Source: Corbicula japonica (Eukaryota > Mollusca > Bivalvia > Venerida > Cyrenidae). Taken from it: 64,000 nt of DNA. How positions within the stretch are numbered: the stretch's first letter is position 1; each line of letters opens with the position of its first letter. The translations under genes and the position numbers were made by a program. Below the pieces are notes generated by a model. It did not search any database, had not been told where the DNA came from, and saw nothing but the letters and a program-made list of their open reading frames with translations. The stretch is from the NCBI GenBank assembly GCA_038501625.1, contig JAZAYU010000126.1, forward strand, positions 1,664,075 to 1,728,074, read 5' to 3'. Shown here piece by piece: positions 40,189 through 50,959 of this stretch.

Positions 40189-40600
40189 TCAGGCTGGTCA
40201 TACCACGTGGTTTGTGACGCCGATTATTACAGCCAGAAAATATAATCAATTCAAATCTTCCAAGCAATTTAAGTATTATATTAGGTGACCATTTTCGACG
40301 AAATTAAGCGCATTCTAAGGGTTGTTGATACATTTGCCCCCTTATGTTTACTTTTTTGTGTGATTCGCGGCAAATACTAAAATTAAAACATAAAATTCTA
40401 TCGGTATTTGTCCCAAATCACAAACAAAAAGAGAAACAAATCGAAACAAATATATTGTGGGTAGTTTTCAACTTTTAAAATGCTCTACGTTCGTCGAAAA
40501 TGGTGAATAAATTACTTACATGGCTTCAAAGATTTAAATTGATGTTTTCTTTAATTACCATAAAAATGACGTCACAAACCACGTGTTATGGCCACCTTGA
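40189..40600. mobile_element. ~412-bp palindromic inverted-repeat element
   Basis: The left arm CATACCACGTGGTTTGTGACG and the inverted right arm CATAACACGTGGTTTGTGACG match, and the pairing extends outward about 10 bp. A second inner pair is the CCATTTTCGACGAA block near 40290 and the CGTCGAAAATGGTGAAT block near 40495. No ORF; a MITE-like element. Confidence 0.72.
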
Positions 40601-41264
40601 CAACTGGTCTTCATGTGTTCTATGACGGTTGTAGAAAGACACACAACAATTATGTTTATTATATTTACAAAGTCATTACTATAAATAAAAAATTAGATTT
40701 ATAAATAATCAATTTTAGCCTTCATTTCACGTTAATGTGATTTCGGCCGAAATTTTCCATTTTAATGGATTCATTCAGATCACATTCTTCTTAATAATCG
40801 TTGATGGTAAGGATTATCATCTTTGAAATTCTGTTTAACATATTTGTGGGTTTTTTATACGTTTTTTTTATATGTGGATGGTTTCACCCTTATACATGTA
40901 TACTGTTGAGTTTTAAAGACCTTTTTATCGTAAGGGTGTCATCGAGTACGAAACAAAGTTTATCAACTACTTGTCATGTTGTTTTTTAGTATCGGCGGTT
41001 ACTGTCGAACTTATTGGTTTCACGTTTCATATAAGGCAGTTGGGCCTTGAGTTTGTTTTGAGGCCGTCCAGCATGAACACTTATATTTATTCAACTATTC
41101 TAAAGTAATTCGTTTTTAGTTTAGCTAGGAAACAAATAAGGGAGTCTTTTGATCTAGATAGTTATTTTTCTTTGCTATTCTTACGTTTCATAAGATATCA
41201 TAAACTATAAAATAAAATATTCAAAATAAAGAAACTTTAATAACATCAATTTCTGCAAAGTTTC
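40601..41264. other. Intergenic DNA
   Basis: AT-rich. The open frame at 40801-40989 is low-complexity and unsupported. Confidence 0.4.
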
Positions 41265-41480
41265 ATTGAAACAGATGAAAAGGGAACTTTGAAAGCCGAC
41301 GCACACGACATATATGAAAATATTGCAGGCTCGGCTTGATTGAGCCTGTTCATGGGCAGCAATGGAAATGCATATTGCTGCACACGCCGCCTAGCCCCGG
41401 GTTGAGCGCAACTCAATATAAATTTTACACCAATAAACAGTACAATTTGGATCCGTCCCAAACGATGGAATGATGAAATT
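41265..41480 (+). repeat. Family C repeat, longest plus copy
   Basis: It contains GAAAAGGGAACTTTGAAAGCC, TATTGCAGGCTCGGCTTGAT, CGCCTAGCCCCGGGTTGAGC and TCCGTCCCAAACGATGGAAT, all of which return inverted at 54110-54310. Confidence 0.7.
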
Positions 41481-43413
41481 GAACAGCAATTTGCCGTTAG
41501 AGAGATTAACATTGGTTAATTTTAGTCGATTAATGTGCAGTGTCGACTCTAGACGGCACTTTAACACTCGACAAAACAAGATTTATTTAACGATTTTGAA
41601 GATGAAAAAAAGTAAATGTGCAAATTGTAAAACTCATTTATTGTGCTGTATGTGCCTTATCAGATTATTGCCTTTAATTTAAACATTATCTTTAGCGGAC
41701 TGTAGTCTTTTAATTAAATATTTTGAACAAATGACATGATAAAGTTCCCTTCTGTTAGTTTAAATAATACTATAGTCCCATTTCGATCTGTGAGTTGTAA
41801 CATTTCGTTATTCCGGCATAGGTAGTGTTATTAAATCAAAGTTTTGTTGCATTTAAAGGGCCGTTAACGGTCGTCATTGCAAAATAATATTATCAAAATG
41901 TTACAGTAGTTTTGCAGAATAATTCCAATCTTATCGACATCGTCAACGTTTGCAATAATTTAACTTTACTTAGTCTAGCTGCTGGGAAAAATTTACTCGG
42001 TGATAATAGTTAACATTTTAGTCTTTATTCTATTTGAATATAATTTAAATGATCTATTATTTTCTCATAACTAATAAACGAGTTCGTTGCAAAATTTTAC
42101 AAAATAGTGTTTTTTAACCTCAAAATGCATTACTATAACAATTTAAAACACAACCATAAAAAACAGACACCACTTATACCAGGCATGTAGCATAAAGACT
42201 CGACTTTGAACTTAAAATTTTTGGTATTAATTGTTTCCAGACAAAGGAATTCGATTTCAGGTATTTAACAAAATGATTTATTTGTATTATGGTCATAATA
42301 TTAACTAAATTACTTGCCCCCTAAACATACATTTATTTACAAAAGCTTTGTAATCTCATTTTATTAAGAAAACATTAATTTAGAAAAAATAAAAAGATAA
42401 TGGCCCCGATAAAATTGATTTATTGGTGTTTTTGTCGTTAAATTTCTTTTCTGTTTGCATGGTGATATGAATGCAAACCTTCTATTGGTTAGTCGTATTA
42501 ATGAAAAGTTACTTTCAATTCATGACAATGTCAGTGTGACGACAATATACAACACCGTTGCTTATTCTTTTGAACTGTTTCTCAATTTATCGTAAATGAA
42601 CAGTGCTCGTTTCTTATCCGATTAAAGTTCTCCTCTACAATCAAATGTGTACTTCAGAGGCCGTTTAATTCACGGATAGCTTTCGTTCGGGGTCTTAATG
42701 AATTTCGTTCAATAGATTTGTTCGCTGCATGAAAACGTTTTGTTTAAGGTTTATTAGATGTGCGACTAACTTGATAAAATCGTGAACTGTGAAACTGTGA
42801 AAACATATTTTGGAGCAAATCTTTGGATATACAGAACATATATGTTAATTTATTGGAAAAGTCATTTAAAAAAAAAACAACAGAAAAATTTAAAAAAAAA
42901 CTATGTAGCATTTTTATGAATTATTACTAAAGCTGTTTGGATTTTCACGTAAACTGAAGAAATGCGTGTTTAGAAACATGAAAGGGATGCCATGAATTTG
43001 AAAATGGTCCGCAGTTTTATGTGTAGAAAACCACTGGTATTTGATCTTTATTAAGGTTTTTATTCTTGTCAGGTATAAGCTAATACTGACGCTATTTAAA
43101 ACTGTGCTAGAGAATAAGACAGTCATGTTAAATATTGACAATGTTACATTTGACATTTTACATACTATTTATTTATTTATTTACTTATTTTAATTAATTT
43201 AATTTATTTATTTGATCACATATCCGTTTCGCATATTATTTAACTTTTTCGCTTTTAAACATTTTTGGAGCATATAACTCCTAAAATATCTCATGTCTAA
43301 ACACAAGGTTTAAAGAGGGGGTGGTCAGCTTTTTCTTCCTTAACGTTTAACTCATATTTCCTAAGAATATTGATTTTGAGGTTACTTTTTATTATTTTCC
43401 TTTTTTGGTTTAG
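41481..43413. other. Intergenic / possible upstream region of the glycosyltransferase-like gene
   Basis: No exon is supported. A (TTTA)n-like tract lies at about 43168-43212. The missing first exon of the downstream gene, with its ATG, may lie here. Confidence 0.35.
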
Positions 43414-43500
43414 GTTAGAAGAAAATTGTGGACAACTGTATGTGTGGCATTCGTTATGACAACTGTGTACATTTTGTCCAACTTTGCTAATGGAAACTGT
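43414..43500 (+). CDS. Glycosyltransferase-like gene: signal-anchor exon
   Basis: The acceptor TTGGTTTAG precedes V-R-R-K-L-W and a hydrophobic run; donor TGT|GTAAGG, phase 0. An in-frame TAG just upstream means the ATG is on an earlier exon. Basic residues before the helix predict a cytosolic N-terminus. Confidence 0.55.
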
Positions 43501-46098
43501 GTAAGGGATTTGATTTACAACGTTAACAGTAGTGTTCATGCGTTCCATACTATTTTAATTATTTTTGGTCTTTTCCGTTTATTTGACTATCTCCCCAAAC
43601 TTTTGACAGGAATGCAAAACAAATCAGTGTAGAAATTTGAATAACATCGCACGCTTCATTAATCTATAAATCGTTCACCATTGACTTCATTCAGCTGTGC
43701 ATACAAAATGCTGTTTGACGGAGCAAGCATTTGCAAGTTCAAGTCGTTTATTATTATATAATATAATTAAACTATTAGAAATAAATATGCAATTAAGTAT
43801 ATTTATCTTTTTTCATAACTTTGTAGCCAAGGTTCGTGTTCTACTTTGTCAAACGTGTAATATAAAATAAGCAAGTTGTAATAACGATTTGAAAAATAAT
43901 AAAACATTCTTAATATTTGCAACAGCCGAACGGTTATTAACCTATGCTGAAGCACGTACATTGAAAGAAACATTCACATTATTAATGACAAAACAAAACA
44001 AAGTGTACTTGCGATAAAGTTAACACATGCATGTATTATACCGTAATAACAAATTAAATAGAGTAATAGAAAAATAACACAGTTGAGTAGTTAAATTTCT
44101 AGCGAATATTGGTTTTCCATGACCAATACATGTATTTAAATTGTCGGTACGTTTTATCTATAGCAAATAGCTTACTGTAGATGAAACAGAAACATTTGTT
44201 TTTAAAATTTAGCCTCAATATATCCGTAAACTAAAATTATTATATTGCAGCTGTCATAGAAAAAAAACTGTTTTAAACCTCTAACATATACACTACATCA
44301 ATGTGTTTGTATTGAAGGTGACAGAATTTTGTTTGACCTATAAATATTCATGACATATATATTAACTTAAATAGAAACAATTATGTTTCAACCTTGACAA
44401 TTCCGCGACGTAAATGCTATTTTTTTTTCATTGTCAAAATCAAAACTTAAGATTCAACCTCTAAATACCTCAATATGTATTAATATAGAAGTTTATTTCA
44501 TTAAATTAAATGTATAATTATTAGTGGTGATATTTGTTTTAATTTCAACATACATGTTATAAATGCAAACAATCTTATTTTTTATAAAATAATAATACAG
44601 AAAAATGGTTAAGCCGCAAAAAAATCCATGGATAAACAAACATAGATATTGTTTATGAAATTGATAATGTTACTACATGTATTTTTTTCAAACTTAATAT
44701 ATCATAACTTTATTTACATCGTCCGTGTAATCATAAACTTGTTTCAACAGTAATACATCACAGAAATGATTTCATGATGTTATTGAAATGGTGAATAATG
44801 TTTTCATTTCATAAATATATTTTTGTTGATGGGTGAAATGGAAAACTATGTTACAATCTCAAAACATGCCCATGCATGACTTAAATTATTATATACAGAA
44901 ATGTACAAGTATATCGTCAATATGCCCATGATATAAATGTGTTTATTTTGTATGAAAATATATATAAAAAATAAAGTGCATAACAAATTAAATATGTCCA
45001 TGACATTAGTGTTTATAGAATGTAGGTGAAATAGAAAAAAAATGTTTGAAACCTTAACATATTTATGACATCAATGAAAAAATTGTAATTTTATTAATAT
45101 TTCACGTGAATTGAAGAGGTACACATGTATGCTTCAATTTTTACTTATCAATGACATTAATATTTTTTATACTATAGGTAAACTGGAAATTAACGTTTCA
45201 ACATCAACATTTCCATGACAATAACGTTACCCTACTAGAGGAATTCAAGCATCAGCTCTCCCTAAAGAAGACAGAAATTTTGCTTACCATCATGACAACA
45301 TGGACAGACATTCCTGAGAAAAATTTAGTTCATAATTTGACAATGTATAATTTAGCAAGTCTCCGGCCATTCGTCAAAGTTGTCGTGTTTACCAATGAGA
45401 CTGCTGTTATAGAAAGATGCATGACATTAAATATTGATGTAGTGCCTTTAACAAAAACCGGTGAAACCGGTTTGCCGGTTCTGAAGCATATGTTTTTGGA
45501 TATAATGGAACGTTACAAATCTACATTTTATGTCTTTAGCAACAGTGACATTTTATTTACCGACTCTCTTATAAACACTCTAATATATTTGAAGAAATTA
45601 ATCAATAACACTAAAAGACCTTTGCTAGTCGTAGGCAAAAGGACAAATGTGTTTAATGTCAAAACCGACGAAATAACTTCTTTTAGAGATATCACAGATC
45701 TTGCGAATAAGCGAGGTCAGTTATTTGGGAGTTGGGCGGAGGATTATTTTATTACAACGTCATCATTTCCTTGGAAAGATATTCCGGAAGTTGTTATAGG
45801 ACGAGTTGCCTATGACAATTTTCTTGTTTACTTTGCAAGGAAATCTCATTTTTACATTATCGATGGAACAAGCACTATTCTCGCTTTGCACCAAACAACC
45901 GCCCAGGGAAACTTTGAAGGTGCTAACAAAGATAACAAAGACATCAATGAAGTTTTAATAAAGCAACATTTTCCCGACGTAAACTATAATGCTGGTCTGA
46001 CAGAATGCATAGAGTTGTTTACTTGTTACTCCAATGGAAACGTGGTTGTGAAATCCAGGAAACTTGCAAATATGTGTTCTTTACCTACTGGTGTATAG
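43414..46098 (+). CDS. Glycosyltransferase-like type II membrane protein (partial, two exons seen)
   Basis: Two exons join in phase 0: 43414-43500 (29 codons) and 45178-46098 (306 codons plus TAG). The first gives R-R-K followed by about 20 hydrophobic residues, a type II signal anchor. The second begins its recognisable domain at L-L-T-I-M-T-T-W-T-D and has V-V-F-T-N-E-T, F-S-N-S-D-I-L-F (a D-x-D-like site), S-W-A-E-D-Y-F-I-T-T, V-I-G-R-V-A-Y-D-N-F and A-L-H-Q-T-T. I recall this pattern from large uncharacterised mollusc and lancelet families with a presumed GT-A fold, acting in the Golgi; donor and acceptor are unknown. The start codon must lie on an upstream exon not identified here. An alternative acceptor puts the second exon start at 45241. 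Confidence 0.65.
44290..45235. repeat. Degenerate ~100-bp intronic repeats
   Basis: Several imperfect units share TAGGTGAAATAGAAA, ATGTTTCAACCTTAACAT and ATTTATGACATCAATG-like words. The last unit (about 45176-45235) runs into the main exon of the glycosyltransferase-like gene. Confidence 0.55.
45178..46098 (+). CDS. Glycosyltransferase-like gene: main exon
   Basis: It is open from the acceptor ACTATAG to TAG at 46096-46098. The first ~55 bp resemble the degenerate intronic repeat upstream, so the true start may be the second AG at 45239-45240, also in phase 0. The catalytic-type domain is from about 45280 onward and is undamaged. Confidence 0.75.
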   Translation, partial: VNWKLTFQHQHFHDNNVTLLEEFKHQLSLKKTEILLTIMTTWTDIPEKNLVHNLTMYNLASLRPFVKVVVFTNETAVIERCMTLNIDVVPLTKTGETGLPVLKHMFLDIMERYKSTFYVFSNSDILFTDSLINTLIYLKKLINNTKRPLLVVGKRTNVFNVKTDEITSFRDITDLANKRGQLFGSWAEDYFITTSSFPWKDIPEVVIGRVAYDNFLVYFARKSHFYIIDGTSTILALHQTTAQGNFEGANKDNKDINEVLIKQHFPDVNYNAGLTECIELFTCYSNGNVVVKSRKLANMCSLPTGV

Positions 46099-46099
46099 C

Positions 46100-46105
46100 A
46101 ATAAA
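46100..46105 (+). promoter_or_regulatory. Possible polyadenylation signal AATAAA
   Basis: AATAAA begins one base after the TAG stop. If used, the 3' UTR would be only about 20 nt, so a later signal is also possible. Confidence 0.35.
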
Positions 46106-46381
46106 GACGATTTCGGATGTCCAAATTGTGGTTAATATTAATTGTAAAGCTGAAACTTTTAGAAACGGTTGTCAGTGAATTTTACGGCGTTAGTAACGTT
46201 TTAACATTTTTAGTTTTAATTCCATTCGCTCGTATTTTGACTGTATGAGGATATTACATCATGTCACGTTTATTTTGTTTACAGGTTAACTTTTGATATT
46301 TGAATCACTTAAATATTCTCGACCTGCTAAGTGACAAGGCACTTTTAAAAGACATGAACATGCAGTTTTATACAAAACCAC

Positions 46382-46655
46382 GAAGTTTTATAGCCCACGA
46401 ATATAAGTGTCGCGTAACTAAGCCCACGAATATAAGTGTCGCGTTATTAAAGCCCACGAATATAAGTGTCGCGTAATTAAAGCCCGCGAATATAAGTGTC
46501 GCTTATTAAAGCCCACGAATATAAGTGTCGCGTAATTAAAGCCCGCGAATATAGGTGTCGCGTTATTAAAGCCCACGAGTATAAGTGTCGCGTAATTAAA
46601 GCTCGAGAATATATGTGTCCCGTAACAAAGCCCATGAATATAAGTGCCGCGTAAC
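46382..46655. repeat. ~30-bp minisatellite, 9 units
   Basis: The unit is AAGCCCACGAATATAAGTGT plus CGCGTAATTA. Two unit types (CGTTATTA and CGTAATTA ends; CCCAC and CCCGC starts) alternate in the middle, suggesting amplification as dimers. It lies 280 bp after the glycosyltransferase-like stop. Confidence 0.92.
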
Positions 46656-48290
46656 TTCAAAATATGTTCAAATCGCAACTGCCTTATTTTTCATCAGGTG
46701 TTTAGTTTTGGTATTTTATGTACATGTTTACGGCAATTGTTTGATGCTTATCCAAACAGTTTATAATTGAAACGAATATGATTCAAAATGCATCATTTCT
46801 CCGTTATTGCTTTATCCATTCAGTGAATATAATTCATGTTTATTGAAATTCACCCATTAAGATTTTAACGCGCTAACATTTATCATTCAGCACAAATAAA
46901 CTGAATCGTTGACGTGTTCCGAATGAGTTATCCTAATAAGACATTCACCGTGGTTGTAAATCTATAATATAACTTTAAAATAATCCTAACGGATATTGAC
47001 AATAAAACATACTGTAGTTTGTTCACTTTTTTATTATACGTTTCGGCCTATGGCCTTTTTCAAAATAAATACAGATGAAAACTGTTCATCACATTTTCTT
47101 TCTTATTTTTCATTACCAACTACAAAGTACTGCAGTTACTTCTTTATTTTGTTTTTTATATACTCTTTGTTTTTATTGATAAAGACAAAAAAAGAATAAA
47201 ATGTGATAACAAGTTCCCATCAATATTTATTTTGAAAAATGTCATAGGCTTAACCATTAATATTATATAAATTTATTCAAAATATTTGTATTTGTATGTT
47301 TTGAATAAAGGTGAAAATATGGAAGTTTAAAACTTTAAACAATGGCTTATCGTATATTATCGAATTCGACAAAGCATCTGCCACTTTTATATTGGTTGGA
47401 ACAGCATTCTTAACGACGAGTGTGGAAGTTTACGATTTCACACAGTGTGCATTTTACATGAGCACCGTTCGCATATTTTACGTTATTTTAGGTTTGTTTT
47501 GTTTTAATAAATTGCATAATCTATTTTCGCCATAGTGACTTACTTGATGAAATCATACTTGTGAATCAACTCTGTTCAACGACTAAGTTTGCCAATTTAG
47601 ACTGTCATGCAAACGGTGAACACGTAAAATTTATATTTTTGTGAAACGGAAACCTCAATTGTTTTAAAATCTGCTGACATTTTTTCCATTAGCTTTTCTA
47701 CTAATGTAGCAAAACACTTTTATAAGCGAAACATGCGAATTTGCCATGTAGAAATTATTAAATATTTAATGGTATAATGGAAATATGTTGGTTATTTTGA
47801 GGTCTAAAAAAATTATGAGTCATTTAATAACCCGATCAAATCTTTAAACTTCAACTTGAAGCAATGCATCGATAACATGATGGCTATTTCTTCCACATGA
47901 TAGCAAACTGCCGCGAAAGTTTTCATGTACACTGCTGTCATACGAACAAATTTATTTAAACCGACCATGAAATTTTTTCATTGTTGCTGTATTCATTGAC
48001 TATTCACTATGATCTATTGTAAAAAATAAAGTTCTTGCATCCACTATGGATCGTTCGCCATCTATTTGGGAAAGGTTTTAGGGACTGTTTTAAATGTTTC
48101 CCGTGTCTTGTAAACGCAAGACTTGGCCTCTGCCTGAAAATTTGATGTATTCCAAATGTCACTTAAAGTAGGACATGGTGCACCACAAACAGATTTCTTT
48201 CATACACAGTTTGGCTTAAAAATTAAAATGTGCGAAGTTTCACTGCTAAGATCACTGCTCGTTGATGAGAAATTTCCATATATACTTATA
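46656..48290. other. Intergenic DNA between convergent genes
   Basis: AT-rich. The frames at 46996-47199 and 47311-47535 show no recognisable protein pattern. Nothing else is seen. Confidence 0.45.
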
Positions 48291-48292
48291 AA

Positions 48293-48465
48293 AAATTAGA
48301 AACGCAACTTCTTTAAACATGAAATATATTTTATATTTAAAGAAGTTTCGTTTGTAATTTTCTTAACTATATATAATATACATGAAAGAAATTTAAAACG
48401 CAACTTCTTTAAACACGAAATATGTTTCGCGAATGAAGAAGTTGCGTTTCTAATTTCTTTAAGTA
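48293..48465. repeat. Two tandem hairpin units
   Basis: Each unit is a palindrome: AAACGCAACTTCTTTAAA pairs with TTTAAAGAAGTTTCGTTT in the first (48298-48356), and AAACGCAACTTCTTTAAAC with GAATGAAGAAGTTGCGTTT in the second (48397-48450). The units are about 100 bp apart and similar to each other. Strong stems would form in RNA from either strand. Confidence 0.85.
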
Positions 48466-48974
48466 TATATGTAATTATTACGAATATTGGCAAAGATGCA
48501 GTCTGAATTTATGATCGTTTACACGTTTTGACTTTTATGCAAAAATTTAATGTTGACCTTTGACACTAACTCGACAATCTGCCTAATTATCATTACAATT
48601 TACATATACACGTGCACATAAATTTGAAGACTGGCATTGCAAAGTCATCTCCATCTTAAAGATATATAGTCGAACTTGACACAAACTCGATAATTATTTG
48701 GGCAATGATAAAATGAAGTTTGCTATCAGTTGGAGACAGGTATTTCGAACAAAGGTTTTTTCAGTGATATTTGCCTTCGAGGTATTGCTGTAGACAGAAT
48801 CCAAAAGACTGAGGCGCTAGACTGACATGAAGGATTGGACATATATTTTCATAGGCGGTAAACCAGATTTGTTAAGGACGACAAAGGTGATTACTATACG
48901 TACTTAAAACACACACATTTCATAATAAATTTATCTGGCTAATACGTGGTAAAAATATGCCAAAATTGAACATT

Positions 48975-49208
48975 TCAACGGTTCAGATCACTATAACATG
49001 TGATATCATTCTCCTGTTTGATAAGGTCTAGCACAGCTTCTCCGAGACGTATGTAGTCGTCCATGGTGTTGTATACCTGGGCGCAAACTCGAACCATTAA
49101 CTTGCCCTGGATTATCACAACAGCAACCTGGACGTCGTACTTGTCCAAAATGAGCCTTTGTAGTCCGAGATTGACTTTGCCCTTGAACACATCGTTCGGG
49201 GCTGAATC
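48975..49208 (-). CDS. PLP gene exon 10, stop
   Basis: The acceptor TTTACAG leads to D-S-A-P-N-D-V-F, then K-Y-D-V-Q-V-A-V and R-V-C-A-Q-V-Y-N-T-M-D-D-Y, the closing family motif (R-x-S/C-A-Q-x-Y-N). The stop codon is at 48977-48975. Confidence 0.92.
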   Translation of the reverse strand, partial: DSAPNDVFKGKVNLGLQRLILDKYDVQVAVVIIQGKLMVRVCAQVYNTMDDYIRLGEAVLDLIKQENDITCYSDLNR

Positions 49209-50916
49209 CTGTAAAGACAATAAATTAATAGAAACAAACGAAAGAGCTTTCACTTTATAATTTATCAATTTCAAAACACAGAGACACCGTGGTGAACAAC
49301 TATTAATTACATAAATACGCTAAACTCTAACTGATTACGCACAGAAATTTTTTCTTATATTCAATGGGTTAGACCTCAAAGCTACAAAAATATTTAATAA
49401 ATAACTTTTGACTGATCCATGAGTAAGTCCATGATCATCGGTGTATGATCCCCTGTTAAAATAACAGGTGAGAGTAAACAGAACAGAATTATTTACTATA
49501 TGCCGATATCTTGATTACTTTTAAATATACATGTATTACATTTTATTATGTAATGCAAACCGGTAAAAATAAAGGCCCTCGTGTCTGAATTTGATTACTT
49601 ACTTATAAATATAAATGATTTTTTATTGCTTCAATTACTTTGGGTCATTCCTCATATTTTTGTACTCCTTTCCCACAATGGGTAAATTTTTGTCACTTAG
49701 TTTTTAGGTGTTTTATTCGAACAGTGAAATATGCATATCAGCAATTGCCAAACCCGGAAAACGCAGCCTTCCCACACAGCCAAAAAGAAGAGCGGAACAG
49801 AGAGTATTGGTTTATCAAATGATCGAATTGAATTTAAAAAGTGACATCACAAACAATTAACGAAAAAGAGAAAGATACATACTGTCCGAGATTCCTAGTT
49901 TAAACGGTAGTAACCAAATTGTACATGATATCTGGTATAAACGATATTTATCAGAATGTCTGTGATTCCTGATATAAATAGTTGTCATACTTTCCTTAAT
50001 TCCTAGGATAAAAGATAAACACCATACTGACCGTGCTTCCTTGTTGCCATGTTGTATGCATAGTTACATATATTTACCATGTTGTCTGCAATAATTCCTG
50101 ATATAATTGTTTTCGCTATACTGTCCGTCATTTTTGTCAAGATGGTATAACAAATCCTAGTAAAAGCAGTGTTTACCATTCTGTTGGTGATTCCTGGTAT
50201 AAACGGTAAATGAAGAAGTCTAAGACATGGCGCTTCCATTGCTTCTGGAATCTCGAGCCTTTTGACGCCCCATTTCTCCTCCAGGTAAGCCACGCCTTGT
50301 TTTAACAAAGTGGAGTTGTATCCTACGACCTTCTCCTGTAAAAATATTTTAAAACATCGAATGAGCTCTAGTTTATGAAATGTTAAGCTTTGTATTACGA
50401 TTTAACGACGATCATTATGGCATAAACATTACACTTCTCAAAAAGTCATGTTGTAGTAAATAATACAAATTCAAATTCAAAACATGTTGCCAAGTGACAA
50501 ATTGATACAATGTACAACACCTTTCACGTCTAAATAGTGGCACATAATTCACATGTAAAAAATGAACATATACTTATTCACGTCGGAAAATAATAACACA
50601 CAATTAGTGACAAAAACATATAATTCATGTCTGAAAGAGATAACTCCTGTCTAAAATGGAATATTATTTAGGTCTAAAAATGACACAAAATTGACTTCTA
50701 AACATGACATCAAATCTGAAAATTGACACACCAATTCACGTTTAAAAATGATACATTATAGCTGGTAGCACATTATTACCATTTCGCCTATACGATTGTA
50801 GTAGTCGATTCCGTTCATTGTACATATATATGGTGTGTCATCTTTGGTTCCTAAAAACCGAAATGTATATTAAGTTTTATTGCAGTTATTCCTAAAATAA
50901 ACATTAGATAAAACAA

Positions 50917-50959
<43 letters not shown>

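Noticed and set aside
41246..41579. Overlapping minus-strand frames of 62-88 codons
   Set aside because: They coincide with the family C repeat, whose other copies do not keep the frame.
47311..47535. 74-codon frame after the glycosyltransferase-like gene
   Set aside because: An acceptor-like AAAG precedes it, but there is no family pattern, no partner exon, and it lies beyond the stop codon of that gene.
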